A stretch of 64,000 nt of DNA from Limnohabitans sp. JirII-31 (GCF_002778315.1 NZ_NESA01000009.1:80342-144341); one strand, 5' to 3'. Numbered from the stretch's first letter, positions 1-8,446 are shown. Notes: a model not told the origin generated them from the sequence alone. Program-made: numbers and translations.

Positions 1-957
1 CGCAAGCGTGTGATCGTGCTGGGTTTGTTGGTGTTCGCTTTGGGCAGCCTGTGGGCGGCTTCGGCAGACACGCTGTATGGCTTGCTGGCGGGGCGTGCGC
101 TGCAAGGTGCAGGCGCGGTATCGGCAGCGGTGACGGCCTTGCTGGCTGACTTGACGCGTGACAACGTGCGCACCAAGGCCATGGCCTTGGTGGGGGCCAG
201 CATTGGGTTGATGTTTGCTTTGTCGCTGGTGCTGTCGCCGCTGCTGGCGGGGTGGATCGGTTTGTCCGGCTTGTTTGCTTTGACGGCGCTGTTGGCGGTG
301 CTGGGTGCTGCGGTGGTGATTTGGTCGGTGCCGCCTGAACCTGTGTTGCACAAAGACGCCGCACGTGGCGGCTTGCGCCAAGTGCTGGCCATGCCTGCGC
401 TGCTGCGCTTGAATGTGGGGGTGTTTGTGCTGCACGCGGTACAACTGGCCATGTGGGTGGCGGTGCCCGCCTTGTTGGTGCAAGCCGGCTTGGACAAAGA
501 CCACCACTGGCAGGTGTATTTGCCGGCTGTGCTGGCCTCGTTTGTGGTGATGGGCGGCGTGTTTGCGGCCGAGCGTCGAGGGTATTTGCGGGCCGCGTTT
601 TTGACGGCGATTGGTGTGATTGCGGTGGTTCAAGTTGTGTTTTTGTGGGTTGCTTCGGGCGCACCCACGCTCACAGTGCTGGCGTGGCTGTTGTTTGCTT
701 TCTTTTGTGGCTTCAATGTGCTGGAGGCCACACAACCGAGCTTGGCCTCGCGCTTAGCACCCGCGCCCTCGCGTGGCGCGGCCATGGGGGTGTACAACAC
801 CTTGCAATCGCTGGGCTTTTTTGCGGGCGGTTGGATGGGGGGGCAGTTGGTCAAAAGCCATGGCACACAAGGTTTGTTTTTGACTTGCGCTGCGTTGATG
901 CTGTTGTGGTTGGCCGTAGCGTGGTCGATGGTGGCCCCTGGTCGTCAAGCGGGTTGA
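1..957 (+). CDS. MFS transporter, 5'-truncated by window edge
   Basis: This is the 3' part of a major facilitator superfamily carrier; the reading frame is already open at base 1, so the true start lies outside. The first visible residues (RKRVIVLG) look like the end of the cytoplasmic loop 2-3 motif A. They are followed by a helix with RALQGAGA, typical of drug/sugar-efflux MFS proteins, and by eight or nine further hydrophobic segments. The chain ends with SMVAPGRQAG. It lies 41 bp upstream of ssb on the same strand, but ssb has its own strong ribosome binding site. The substrate cannot be inferred. Family assignment is firm; function is not. Confidence 0.85.
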   Translation, partial: RKRVIVLGLLVFALGSLWAASADTLYGLLAGRALQGAGAVSAAVTALLADLTRDNVRTKAMALVGASIGLMFALSLVLSPLLAGWIGLSGLFALTALLAVLGAAVVIWSVPPEPVLHKDAARGGLRQVLAMPALLRLNVGVFVLHAVQLAMWVAVPALLVQAGLDKDHHWQVYLPAVLASFVVMGGVFAAERRGYLRAAFLTAIGVIAVVQVVFLWVASGAPTLTVLAWLLFAFFCGFNVLEATQPSLASRLAPAPSRGAAMGVYNTLQSLGFFAGGWMGGQLVKSHGTQGLFLTCAALMLLWLAVAWSMVAPGRQAG

Positions 958-998
958 GCCAGGCCCCATAATCTGTCTATCTCTGGAGGAATTTACCC

Positions 999-1493
999 AT
1001 GGCATCCGTCAACAAAGTCATTCTCGTCGGCAACTGCGGCCGCGACCCCGAAGTGCGTTATTTGCCCAGCGGCCAAGCCGTGGCCAATGTGAGCGTCGCC
1101 ACATCCAGCCGTCGCAAAGACAAAAACTCGGGTGAGATGATCGAAGACACCCAGTGGCACCGCGTCACGTTTTACGACCGCTTGGCTGAAATCGCTGGCG
1201 AGTACGTGAAAAAAGGCCGCCCCATTTACGTGGAAGGTCGCCTGAAGTACGGTGTGTACACCGACAAGACCACCGGCGTGGAGAAGAACACCGTGGACAT
1301 CATTGCCACCGAGCTGCAACTCTTGGGTGGCCGTGAAGGCATGGGCAACCCCGGTGGTGGTGGTGGCGAAGATGGTGGCTACAGCCGCCCCGCAGCCGCA
1401 CCCCGTCAGGCGGCACCCGCTGCTGCGCCACAGCGCCAAGCGGCACCTGCCAAGGGTGGCTTTGACGACATGGACGACGACATTCCGTTTTGA
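999..1493 (+). CDS. ssb: single-stranded DNA-binding protein
   Basis: Ssb coats single-stranded DNA during replication, recombination and repair and recruits partner proteins through its C-terminal tip. The 164-residue protein has the OB fold in about the first 110 residues (MASVNKVILVGNCGRDPEVR, then DTQWHRVTFY). A glycine-rich, then Pro/Ala/Gln-rich flexible linker follows, and the acidic tip DDMDDDIPF is a textbook partner-binding tail. GGAGGA sits 8 bp before the ATG. The gene ends just before a strong intrinsic terminator. Length and layout are normal for Burkholderiales Ssb. Confidence 0.98.
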   Translation: MASVNKVILVGNCGRDPEVRYLPSGQAVANVSVATSSRRKDKNSGEMIEDTQWHRVTFYDRLAEIAGEYVKKGRPIYVEGRLKYGVYTDKTTGVEKNTVDIIATELQLLGGREGMGNPGGGGGEDGGYSRPAAAPRQAAPAAAPQRQAAPAKGGFDDMDDDIPF

Positions 1494-1503
1494 TGTCCCC
1501 ATG

Positions 1504-1532
1504 AAAAAATCCACGCCCGCAGGCGTGGATTT
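1504..1532 (-). terminator. intrinsic terminator for the FAH operon
   Basis: A perfect 11-bp stem (AAATCCACGCC / GGCGTGGATTT, 1507-1532) with a 4-nt loop is followed, reading leftward, by a run of T residues (1509 down to 1504). It lies downstream of the leftward gene ending at 1584, so it should stop that operon before it runs into ssb. Confidence 0.75.
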
Positions 1533-1540
1533 GGCGGTCC

Positions 1541-1567
1541 AAGCCCAGCATCCTGCTGGGCTTTTTT
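1541..1567 (+). terminator. intrinsic terminator downstream of ssb
   Basis: The stem AAGCCCAGCA / TGCTGGGCTT with a 3-nt loop is followed by TTTT. It is placed 48 bp after the ssb stop codon. With the opposite-facing hairpin at 1504-1532 it makes a back-to-back terminator pair between convergent genes. Confidence 0.85.
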
Positions 1568-1583
1568 CTTGGGCGCTGGAGGT

Positions 1584-2441
1584 TTAGGCCGCCACGTCGT
1601 CCACGATGCCGTTGCGCAAGATGCCCACGGCGTCGACTTCGATTTCCACCACGTCACCGGGCTTCATGAAGACCTGGGGTGAACGCTTGTTGCCCACGCC
1701 GCCAGGAGTGCCGGTGACGATCACGTCGCCTGCCTCAAGCGGGATGAAAGTGGAGATGTAGGCGATTTGACGTGGGATGCTGTGGATCATCATGTCGGTG
1801 GTGGCGCGTTGCAGCTCTTGGCCGTTCAAGCGCGTGATGAGGGTCATCTTTTGGTCAGGCTTGATTTCGTCAGCCGTGACCATCCAGGGGCCAAAGCCAC
1901 CGGTGCGCCAGAAGTTTTTGCCTGCGGTCCATTGGGTGGTGCTGACTTGCCAGTCACGGATGGAGCCGTCGTTGTAGCAAGAGTAGCCAGCGATGTGGCT
2001 CCAAGAGTCTGCTTCGCTGATGCGGCGACCGCCTTTGCCGATGACCACGGCAATTTCACCTTCGTAGTCGAGGCGGTGCGATTCAGGAGGACGCACGATG
2101 TTTTGGCCGTGGCCCACTTGTGACTCGCTCACGCGCAAGAACAGCGCAGGGCTTTCGGTCAGTTCACGGCCGGTTTCGCGCACGTGGTCGGCGTAGTTCA
2201 GGCCGACGCACACAATTTTGTTGGGGTTGGTGATGACAGGCAGCAGGTGCAGGTCAGCAAATTTCAAGTCAGGCTTGTGGTTGGCCAGGGCCTTGGCGGC
2301 TTGGTCCAACATGTTGTTGGCGATCAGGCTTTTCAGGTCAGGGGCTTGTGCGCCCAAGATGGGCGTGAGGTTGAGCACGTCATCGCCTTGGACGATGCCG
2401 TAGCTCGGGGTGTTGTGGAGCAAAAAGCTGATCAATTTCAC
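1584..2441 (-). CDS. fumarylacetoacetate hydrolase (FAH) family protein
   Basis: FAH-fold enzymes hydrolyse C-C bonds of acylpyruvate-type ring-cleavage products or hydrate/decarboxylate related acids, using a divalent metal. In this 285-residue protein the metal site is visible as E127/E129 in YEGEIAVVIGKGG and D158 in CYNDGSIRDWQ, and the glycine-rich GTPGGVGN comes near the end. The start is GTG at 2441, with AAAGGA about 8 bp upstream. It is the last gene of the leftward operon with an extradiol-type VOC protein, a flavin monooxygenase and an IclR regulator, so it probably acts on a ring-fission product. The exact substrate is unknown. Confidence 0.88.
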   Translation of the reverse strand: MKLISFLLHNTPSYGIVQGDDVLNLTPILGAQAPDLKSLIANNMLDQAAKALANHKPDLKFADLHLLPVITNPNKIVCVGLNYADHVRETGRELTESPALFLRVSESQVGHGQNIVRPPESHRLDYEGEIAVVIGKGGRRISEADSWSHIAGYSCYNDGSIRDWQVSTTQWTAGKNFWRTGGFGPWMVTADEIKPDQKMTLITRLNGQELQRATTDMMIHSIPRQIAYISTFIPLEAGDVIVTGTPGGVGNKRSPQVFMKPGDVVEIEVDAVGILRNGIVDDVAA

Positions 2442-2475
2442 GGGAAGGGTCCTTTCGGGTCAAAAAATTTTGGGG

Positions 2476-3228
2476 CTAGGGTACACGGATTGCGATGTCG
2501 CCTGCGCAACGCATGACCAGTGCCGCCAGCTTGGGCGCATCGATCACCGCCATGCGTTGCACGGTGGTGACCAGCGAGATGGCACCCAGCACGGTGCCGT
2601 CGGCTTTTTGCAAAGGGGCTGCGAGTGCGGCCAGGTTGGGCTCGAGCTCGCCCAGCGACAGGTAATGGCCGGTCTTGCGGATGTTGCTGTAGTACTTGCG
2701 AAAGGCGGGCCACTCGGTGGGCAAGCCAGCTTGGGCAATTTCATCGCGCCGCTGGTCAAACACTTTGTGCAAGGCGGTGGGTGTGAAACACGACAAGATG
2801 ACTTTGGGCGCGCCGCCTAAAAACAACGGGCGCGGACGACCCCGTCCGTAGCCTAAGTCGGCTGGTGTTTTGCCGTATTCGCGGTGGGTGTCGAGCACTT
2901 GCTGGCCGTACAGACCGGAGAGGACGCAATCAAAGCCGGTGGTCTCGACCAACTCTTGCATGAAAGGGATGGCGTGTTGCAGCACCGGGTCTCCGGCGCG
3001 GATGAAGTGGTCGAGCACGATGATGCGCGGCCCCAGGCTGTACTGCGATTCGGCCGAGCGTTGCAGCAAGCCGGACGCCACCAAGAGCTTGACGTAGCGG
3101 TAGGCCGTGGGGATGGACACTTCCAATGCTTCGGCCACAGCCTCTGCTGACCACACGGGGTGTTTTTCGGTGAACAAGTCGAGCACGCCCAGCATGCGCG
3201 CCAGGCTAGAGAAGGCTTTGTCGGTCAC
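2476..3228 (-). CDS. IclR-family transcriptional regulator
   Basis: The 250-residue protein has an N-terminal winged helix-turn-helix (about residues 5-65; the recognition helix is near VSIPTAYRYVKLL) and an IclR effector-binding domain (about 75-245). IclR proteins usually control catabolic operons by binding an aromatic or organic acid ligand. The gene starts with GTG and overlaps the monooxygenase stop by 4 bp, so it is translationally coupled inside the operon it probably regulates. The inverted repeats between the VOC and Bug genes (5330-5385) are candidate operators. Whether it activates or represses cannot be told from sequence. Confidence 0.9.
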   Translation of the reverse strand: MTDKAFSSLARMLGVLDLFTEKHPVWSAEAVAEALEVSIPTAYRYVKLLVASGLLQRSAESQYSLGPRIIVLDHFIRAGDPVLQHAIPFMQELVETTGFDCVLSGLYGQQVLDTHREYGKTPADLGYGRGRPRPLFLGGAPKVILSCFTPTALHKVFDQRRDEIAQAGLPTEWPAFRKYYSNIRKTGHYLSLGELEPNLAALAAPLQKADGTVLGAISLVTTVQRMAVIDAPKLAALVMRCAGDIAIRVP

Positions 3229-4733
3229 GTGGCGCTTTCTGCCACGGCCTGTGTGGGCAGCCAGTCGCGTGTCAGGGCGTCTAGCGCGGCGCTGGTGTGG
3301 GCCAGGCCCAACACATAGCGGTCTGGGCGCACCACCACGGCTGCGGCCTGATGGGCGCTAAGCCAGATGGCCAGTGTGGGGTCGCTGGCGTCCAGCACGC
3401 TGGCTTGCCAAGTGCTCCAGGCTTGGCGGGTGGCCTCGGAGACCTCGGCCAGCACCTCGGCATCTGCGATGACGGCGAAGTGGTTGCCCACAAGCTCGTC
3501 GAGCCAGTAGCCATTGGCCAGTTGCGGTTGCGGGAAGGGTTGACCGACTGGGGCCGGGCCATTGCTCAAGATGCCGGCACCCAAACGTGGGGCCGGAAAC
3601 TGGAATATTTCTGGCTCACCTCCGTTGCGGAATTTGGCATCACGCAGGCGCGCTTGTTCGGGGTCGGTGGTTTGGATGATGTCGCCCAAGCGCACCGCCA
3701 GTTCGATGAACTCGGCCACATGGGGCGCGCGCTCAGACTCGTAGCTGTCGAGCAAGGTATCGCTGGCGGTGCCGTGCACCACAGCTTGGAGTTTCCAGGC
3801 CAGGTTGGACACATCGCGGATGGCTGCACACATGCCTTGACCCAAGAAGGGCGGTGTTTGGTGTGCGGCGTCGCCCGCGATCATGAGGCGACCTTGGCGC
3901 CAGCCTTGGGCGATGATGGAGTGGAAGGTGTAGATCACGGCACGCTCGATGTTGGCGTGCTCCGGTTGAACCCAACGGCTCACCAAGGGCCAGAGATTTT
4001 CTGGTTTGACCAGCTCGGCGGTGTCGTCTCCGGGCATGAGCATGATCTCCCAGCGACGTCGGTTGCCGGTGACGTTGCAGTAGGTCATGGGCCGCTGTGG
4101 GTCACACAGTTGCACGGTGTGGTCGGGCAACTCGGGGGCGCCAGGTTTGAGAAGCACGTCGAACACCAGCCAAGGTTGGTGCAGTCCTAAATCGCGGGTG
4201 GTGCAGTTGAGCAGTTTGCGCGCGAGTGAACGGGCCCCGTCGCAACCCACCACGTAGCGGGCTTGCACGATGTGCGGCTGTTGGTTGCGCAGGTCGGTGA
4301 CGTGCAGGTCGATGTGGTCGGCCTGCTCGTGCAGCTCGGTGACGAGGTGTTGCAAACGCACCGACACAGATGCAAAGCGTGTCACGCCATCGCGCAGCAC
4401 ATGCTCCAACTCGGGTTGGTGAAAGTAGTGGTTGTTGGCACAGCCATGCGGCCCCAGTGCCGCTGTGCCGCCACGGATGAGCAAGGTGTCGTTGGCGGCG
4501 TTGACAAAGTGCATGCCCTTCATGCCGGGGCGCGAGATGGCTTCCATCTCGGCACGCAAACCGATGGCTTGAAACACGCGCATGACTTCACCGTCGAAGT
4601 GAATGGCACGCGGCAAGGGGTAAATCTCGGCGTCTTTTTCAAACACCACCACTGACAGGCCTGCCTGACCCAGCAAGTTGGCCAGGGTTGCGCCTGCTGG
4701 GCCATAGCCCATGATTGCGACGTCAAACACCAT
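3225..4733 (-). CDS. FAD-dependent aromatic monooxygenase, MhpA/PHBH-like
   Basis: This 502-residue class A flavoprotein hydroxylase should insert one oxygen atom into an aromatic ring using NAD(P)H and FAD. The N-terminal dinucleotide site GYGPAGATLANLLGQAG, the VGCDGARS motif (about residue 162) and the second FAD motif RLMIAGDAAHQTPPFLGQG are all intact. The thioredoxin-like C-terminal region of the MhpA/phenol-hydroxylase subgroup appears to be present in shortened form. The gene begins 3 bp after the VOC gene and overlaps the IclR gene by 4 bp. With the neighbouring VOC and FAH proteins it suggests hydroxylation, ring cleavage and hydrolysis of an aromatic acid. The substrate is not identifiable. 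Confidence 0.88.
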   Translation of the reverse strand: MVFDVAIMGYGPAGATLANLLGQAGLSVVVFEKDAEIYPLPRAIHFDGEVMRVFQAIGLRAEMEAISRPGMKGMHFVNAANDTLLIRGGTAALGPHGCANNHYFHQPELEHVLRDGVTRFASVSVRLQHLVTELHEQADHIDLHVTDLRNQQPHIVQARYVVGCDGARSLARKLLNCTTRDLGLHQPWLVFDVLLKPGAPELPDHTVQLCDPQRPMTYCNVTGNRRRWEIMLMPGDDTAELVKPENLWPLVSRWVQPEHANIERAVIYTFHSIIAQGWRQGRLMIAGDAAHQTPPFLGQGMCAAIRDVSNLAWKLQAVVHGTASDTLLDSYESERAPHVAEFIELAVRLGDIIQTTDPEQARLRDAKFRNGGEPEIFQFPAPRLGAGILSNGPAPVGQPFPQPQLANGYWLDELVGNHFAVIADAEVLAEVSEATRQAWSTWQASVLDASDPTLAIWLSAHQAAAVVVRPDRYVLGLAHTSAALDALTRDWLPTQAVAESAT

Positions 4734-4736
4734 GGC

Positions 4737-5306
4737 TCAATCCTTCACATAGCCCATGCGGCGGGCCATCTCGGCTTGCCATGTGGCACGGCTTTGAAAC
4801 TTGGGACGGCTTTTGGCAATGGCTTCGGCACGCGCCATGATGGCTTCATCGGGTTGGTCCAAATCAATGACTTCGCGCAGCGGCTGTTCGCAGTACCAGG
4901 GGGTGTCTAAGAACACCTCGATGCGGTTGCCTTCTGGGTCGCGGAAATAAATGGAGACGGCATTGCCGTGGGTGGCGCATTGCATGTCGTGCACGCCTTC
5001 GGTTTGCAGCGCGTGGTCACGCACGGAGCGCAGGGTGGCGACGTCACGGACCCGAAAGGACAGTTGGTTGATGAGGTTGAAGTTGAGGTTGTCGGGCCGT
5101 CCTGTGGCCAGCACGACTTGGTGGTGTTCGGTCGGGTCGCGGCTCAGGAATACCAATTGCACGGGGCCTAAGTCGCCGTGGTCGGTTTGGGTGAACCCCA
5201 TGACCTGTGTGTAGAACTGGGTCATGCGCGCGAGGTCTTCGACATAAAAGCCCATGTGGCTGAAGACCAAAGCGCCTTGATCTTGGAGAAGCGGGTTGTG
5301 GGTCAT
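4737..5306 (-). CDS. VOC-family protein, extradiol-dioxygenase-like
   Basis: A 189-residue vicinal-oxygen-chelate protein with two beta-alpha-beta3 modules. Likely metal ligands are H17 (SHMGFYVEDL), possibly H62, and E130 (GNRIEVFLD). The position where extradiol dioxygenases carry their second histidine is Q81 (NQLSFRV). I chose the ATG at 5306 because GAGGA lies 6 bp before it; the longer reading frame adds ten residues without a ribosome binding site. It is the first gene of the catabolic operon. Ring cleavage of a dihydroxy-aromatic made by the next gene is the natural hypothesis, but the Gln ligand leaves isomerase- or hydrolase-like chemistry possible. Confidence 0.82.
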   Translation of the reverse strand: MTHNPLLQDQGALVFSHMGFYVEDLARMTQFYTQVMGFTQTDHGDLGPVQLVFLSRDPTEHHQVVLATGRPDNLNFNLINQLSFRVRDVATLRSVRDHALQTEGVHDMQCATHGNAVSIYFRDPEGNRIEVFLDTPWYCEQPLREVIDLDQPDEAIMARAEAIAKSRPKFQSRATWQAEMARRMGYVKD

Positions 5307-5329
5307 GGAATCCTCGGGTAAACACCTAA

Positions 5330-5385
5330 AAAACACATCAAATTATCATAATCTGACAAAGTGAATGCATTTTATGATGTGTTTT
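5330..5385. promoter_or_regulatory. divergent control region with 11-bp inverted repeat
   Basis: AAAACACATCA (5330-5340) and TGATGTGTTTT (5375-5385) form a perfect inverted repeat around a 34-bp AT-rich spacer. The spacer contains a second palindrome, ATTATCATAAT (5342-5352). The repeats sit between the VOC operon (leftward) and the Bug receptor gene (rightward), and TATGAT (5373-5378) is a possible -10 for the rightward gene. The arrangement fits a shared operator for the IclR protein encoded in the operon; this is inference. Confidence 0.5.
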
Positions 5386-5428
5386 GTAAAAATCAAGCCT
5401 TTCAACGCGAATATTGGAGAAATTACAC

Positions 5429-6406
5429 ATGACATTCATCAGCCGTCATACCCGCCTTGTTGCTGTCTGCTGTGCCCTTTTAGGGATGACGGCTGTGCAG
5501 GCGCAGGACTACCCCAGCAAGCCGATACGCATCATTGCGCCCGTGCCCATCGGCACAGGCCCGGACGCCAACACGCGCGAGATCGCGTTGGAGTTGAGCA
5601 AGGTCTTGGGCCAGGCCGTGGTGGTGGAAAACCGCCCGGGTGCCTCAAGCATGATTGGCATGGAAGCGGCGGCCAAAGCAGCTCCCGATGGCTACACCTT
5701 GGTGATGGGCTTGACCTCGTCGATGTCGGTGGTGCCGCACCTCTACAGCAAGGTGCCCTACAACGCAGAGCGTGACTTTGTGCCCATCAGTCTGGCGGGT
5801 TTGCTCAATACAGCCTTGATCGCCAACCCCAGCGTGACACAAAACTCGGCGCGCGAATTGATGGCTCAGTTGAAAGCTCAGCCTGAGAGCATGACGGCGG
5901 CCACCTCTGGCATTGGCAGTTATTCGCACTTGGCGGGTGAGTGGTTTGGTGCTGGCTCGAATACCAAGATCAAGTTCGTGCCTTACAACACCAGCAGTCC
6001 TTACACCGATTTGGTGGGCGGACAGGTGCAACTGATGTTTGATGCCTTGCCGGTGGCCTTGGGCAATGTGCGTGCAGGCAAGCTCAAGGTGTTGGCGTTG
6101 ACTGGTAAAACACGCCACCCCAATTTCCCAGATGTGCCTACCTTTGCAGAAGCCGGTTTGCCCGACTACACCCCGACAGCTTGGATTGGTTTGTTTGCAC
6201 CGGCAGGCACACCCGCAGCAATCGTGGACAAGCTGTCAGCAGCGATGCAAAAGGCGACGACGCAAAACCAAGTGCTGGCAGACAAGTGGCGTTCGTATGG
6301 TGGTGAGCTCAAGTCGATGACGCCTGTTGAGTTCAGTGCGTTTTTGAAGTCGGACTCTGCCAAGTGGGGGCAAGCGATTCGGCATGCCAACATCAAGCTG
6401 GATTGA
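5429..6406 (+). CDS. Bug/TctC-family periplasmic solute-binding protein
   Basis: Bug proteins are periplasmic receptors, often for carboxylates or aromatic acids, and are greatly expanded in Burkholderiales. A signal peptide (residues 1 to about 25, ending AVQAQ) precedes the typical start DYPSKPIRIIAPVPIGTGPD; PNFPDVPTFAEAGLPDY and a late Ala-rich helix are also family-typical. The ATG at 5429 is preceded by TTGGAGA; an upstream in-frame TTG (5414) would overlap that site, so I rejected it. It is divergent from the catabolic operon and no TctA/TctB membrane partners are adjacent. The likely role is uptake or sensing of the operon's substrate. Confidence 0.9.
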   Translation: MTFISRHTRLVAVCCALLGMTAVQAQDYPSKPIRIIAPVPIGTGPDANTREIALELSKVLGQAVVVENRPGASSMIGMEAAAKAAPDGYTLVMGLTSSMSVVPHLYSKVPYNAERDFVPISLAGLLNTALIANPSVTQNSARELMAQLKAQPESMTAATSGIGSYSHLAGEWFGAGSNTKIKFVPYNTSSPYTDLVGGQVQLMFDALPVALGNVRAGKLKVLALTGKTRHPNFPDVPTFAEAGLPDYTPTAWIGLFAPAGTPAAIVDKLSAAMQKATTQNQVLADKWRSYGGELKSMTPVEFSAFLKSDSAKWGQAIRHANIKLD

Positions 6407-6435
6407 GGCTGACGCAACGCGATGTGTTGCAAAGC

Positions 6436-6467
6436 GTTGACGTAAATAATTAAATATTTGCGTCAAC
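6436..6467. repeat. 13-bp near-perfect inverted repeat
   Basis: GTTGACGTAAATA (6436-6448) and TATTTGCGTCAAC (6455-6467) match at 12 of 13 positions around a 6-bp AT spacer. It lies 29 bp after the Bug gene stop and 72 bp before the small exported protein. It lacks a T-run directly after it, so it looks more like an operator than a terminator. TTGACG in the left arm could double as a -35 element. Confidence 0.5.
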
Positions 6468-6539
6468 AGGCGTCACTTTCTTTTCGTTGTAGTTGCACTC
6501 CAGATCACTGGAGATGTTCAACAACCGGAAGGAAACTTT

Positions 6540-6767
6540 ATGAACAAGCTGATTGCCTCTTTGATCGTGGGTGCTTTCTCTGCCGCTGCTTTTGCGGCCA
6601 CGCCAACACCTGCGATGCCTGCAACACCGGCTACTCCAGCGGTGATGCCCGCGACACCCGCCACCCCTGCTTCTGCAGCCAAAGCCGAACACAAAGGCAA
6701 GTCTGAAGCCAAGCAGGTAGAGGCGAAAGAAAAGAAAGCCGCTAAAAAGGCTGAAGCTGCCAAGTAA
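6540..6767 (+). CDS. small exported Ala/Pro/Thr/Lys-rich protein
   Basis: A 75-residue protein of unknown function. A convincing signal peptide (MNKLIASLIVGAFSAAAFA) is followed by a tandem repeat, MPATPATPAV then MPATPATPAS, and by a highly charged Lys/Glu/Ala tail (AEHKGKSEAKQVEAKEKKAA). The mature part should be periplasmic and unstructured, and the basic tail could bind acidic polymer or nucleic acid. GGAAGGA precedes the ATG by about 7 bp, so translation looks genuine. The 5' region holds a small hairpin (CTCCAG/CTGGAG, 6498-6513). I do not recognise a named family. Confidence 0.7.
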   Translation: MNKLIASLIVGAFSAAAFAATPTPAMPATPATPAVMPATPATPASAAKAEHKGKSEAKQVEAKEKKAAKKAEAAK

Positions 6768-6788
6768 GTAGCAGTCAGCCGCGGTACT

Positions 6789-7937
6789 TCAGGTGTGGGC
6801 GTTGTCCAGTGCTGCAGCGCTGGCGATGACCCCGCCGCCCAAACACACATCGCCGTCATACAACACTGCGGATTGACCGGGTGTGACGGCCCACTGAGGT
6901 TCATCAAAGGCGAGCGCAAGCTCGCCTTTGTCGTTGTAGTGCAAGGTGCATGGCGCGTCGCTTTGGCGGTAGCGCGTTTTGGCCGCGTAGCGTCCTGGGG
7001 CTGGCGCCGTGGGCGCGCACCAGCTCAAGTCATCGGCAGTGAGCTGTCCTGACAACAACCACGGATGGTCGTGGCCTTGCACCACGTACAAGGTGTTGTG
7101 GGCCAGGTCTTTGCGTGCCACAAACCACGGCGCGTGTTCACCGCTGCCGCGTTGAGCACCTTTGTCTTTGATACCGCCTATCCCTAAGCCCTGGCGTTGA
7201 CCCAAGGTGTAAAAGCTCAAGCCCACGTGGGTACCGAGCTTGCGGCCCCGTTCGTCTTTGATGGGCCCGGGTGCGTTGGCAATGTAGCGGTTGAGGAACT
7301 CTCTGAAGGGACGCTCGCCAATGAAGCAAATGCCCGTGGAATCTTTTTTCTTGGCGTTTGGTAAACCAATCTCGCTGGCGATGCGGCGCACTTCGGTTTT
7401 GTGGAGTTCACCCACGGGAAACCAGGTTTTGGAGAGCTGCGCCTGGTTGAGACGGTGCAAAAAGTAGCTTTGGTCTTTGCTGGCGTCGAGCCCCTTGAGC
7501 AATTGAAATTCGCTGCCTGTGGGAAGGCTGAGTTCACGTACGCGAGCATAGTGGCCGGTGGCAATTTTGTCGGCGCCTACCGAAAACGCATGATCCAAAA
7601 AGGCTTTGAATTTGATCTCGGCATTGCACAAGATGTCGGGGTTGGGCGTGCGCCCGCCCTGGTACTCACGCAAGAATTCGGCGAAGACGCGGTCTTTGTA
7701 TTCAGCTGCGAAGTTGACGTGCTCGATCTCAATGCCCAACACATCGGCCACGGCGGCGGCGTCCACGAAGTCGACGTTGGATGAGCAGTACTCGCTGTCA
7801 TCGTCGTCTTCCCAGTTCTTCATGAAGATGCCGACCACTTCGTGGCCTTGTTGCTTGAGCAGGTAGGCGCTGACCGCAGAGTCCACGCCGCCACTCAAAC
7901 CCACTACCACGCGCTGTTTTTTCATCATGCCGCTCAT
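6789..7937 (-). CDS. mnmA: tRNA-uridine 2-sulfurtransferase MnmA
   Basis: MnmA thiolates U34 of tRNA-Lys, -Glu and -Gln, activating the base with ATP and taking sulfur from the IscS/Tus relay. The PP-loop GLSGGVDS (residues 13-20), the catalytic C104 ([12 protein letters not shown]) and the partner C204 ([11 protein letters not shown]) are all present in a normal-length 382-residue protein. I use the ATG at 7937, which overlaps the nudJ stop (ATGA); internal ATGs at 7928 and 7925 are alternatives. The nudJ-mnmA pairing is also seen in enterobacteria. It is convergent with the small exported protein gene. Confidence 0.96.
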   Translation of the reverse strand: MSGMMKKQRVVVGLSGGVDSAVSAYLLKQQGHEVVGIFMKNWEDDDDSEYCSSNVDFVDAAAVADVLGIEIEHVNFAAEYKDRVFAEFLREYQGGRTPNPDILCNAEIKFKAFLDHAFSVGADKIATGHYARVRELSLPTGSEFQLLKGLDASKDQSYFLHRLNQAQLSKTWFPVGELHKTEVRRIASEIGLPNAKKKDSTGICFIGERPFREFLNRYIANAPGPIKDERGRKLGTHVGLSFYTLGQRQGLGIGGIKDKGAQRGSGEHAPWFVARKDLAHNTLYVVQGHDHPWLLSGQLTADDLSWCAPTAPAPGRYAAKTRYRQSDAPCTLHYNDKGELALAFDEPQWAVTPGQSAVLYDGDVCLGGGVIASAAALDNAHT

Positions 7938-8434
7938 GCTTTCGCGCGGGTGCCCACGCTGGGGTCGGTGTAGACCGTGGCCAGTGGAAAGCGCTGTCCT
8001 TGCGCGTGGTCTTCGATGCAGCGCAGCACCAGCGGGCTGCGCAGGCGGTGTGTGTTGGCGCGAATTTCTTCGGGGGTCATCCACAGGGTGCGCTCGATGC
8101 CTGTGTCGAGCTGTGCGCCGGGCACCACCTCGCCCAACAGACCGCAGTAGGCAAAGCGCAGGTAGGTGATGTCTTCGGCGGCATGTTCTTGGCGTGCAGG
8201 GCGTTGGAAGCGTGACATGTAGATGCCCACCAATTCGGTGGGGGTGAACCGATGCGTGGTTTCTTCAAACGCTTCGCGTGCGCAGCCCGCTTCGGGCGCT
8301 TCACCGGGGTCGAGGTGGCCGGCGGGGTTGTTCAAACGCAGGCCTTCGGGCGTGTGTTCTTCGATCAATAGGTAGCGTCCATCGCGTTCGATGATGGCGG
8401 CCACGGTGACACTGGGTTTCCAACGGATAGTCAT
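7934..8434 (-). CDS. nudJ: NUDIX hydrolase NudJ-like
   Basis: NudJ-type enzymes are low-specificity phosphatases of nucleoside di/triphosphates and HMP-pyrophosphate. The Nudix box is complete ([12 protein letters not shown] then REAFEET, about residues 39-60), and the following sequence matches the NudJ subgroup. The gene precedes and overlaps mnmA, as nudJ does in E. coli. I chose the second ATG (8434) over 8440 because GATAAT lies exactly 6 nt before it with no Shine-Dalgarno, the pattern found at several other genes here. Confidence 0.88.
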   Translation of the reverse strand: MTIRWKPSVTVAAIIERDGRYLLIEEHTPEGLRLNNPAGHLDPGEAPEAGCAREAFEETTHRFTPTELVGIYMSRFQRPARQEHAAEDITYLRFAYCGLLGEVVPGAQLDTGIERTLWMTPEEIRANTHRLRSPLVLRCIEDHAQGQRFPLATVYTDPSVGTRAKA

Positions 8435-8440
8435 GTGCAC

Positions 8441-8446
8441 ATTATC
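8441..8446 (-). promoter_or_regulatory. -10-like element of nudJ-mnmA, putative leaderless start
   Basis: GATAAT on the minus strand ends 6 nt before the ATG at 8434. With the usual 7-nt distance from -10 to transcription start, the mRNA would begin at or near the A of the ATG. No ribosome binding site lies between. No clear -35 is visible, so this rests on spacing and hexamer quality. Confidence 0.45.

Noticed and set aside
3297..4190. 297-codon plus-strand frame opposite the FAD monooxygenase
   Set aside because: Antisense shadow of a well-supported flavoprotein gene, with no ribosome binding site or family motif.
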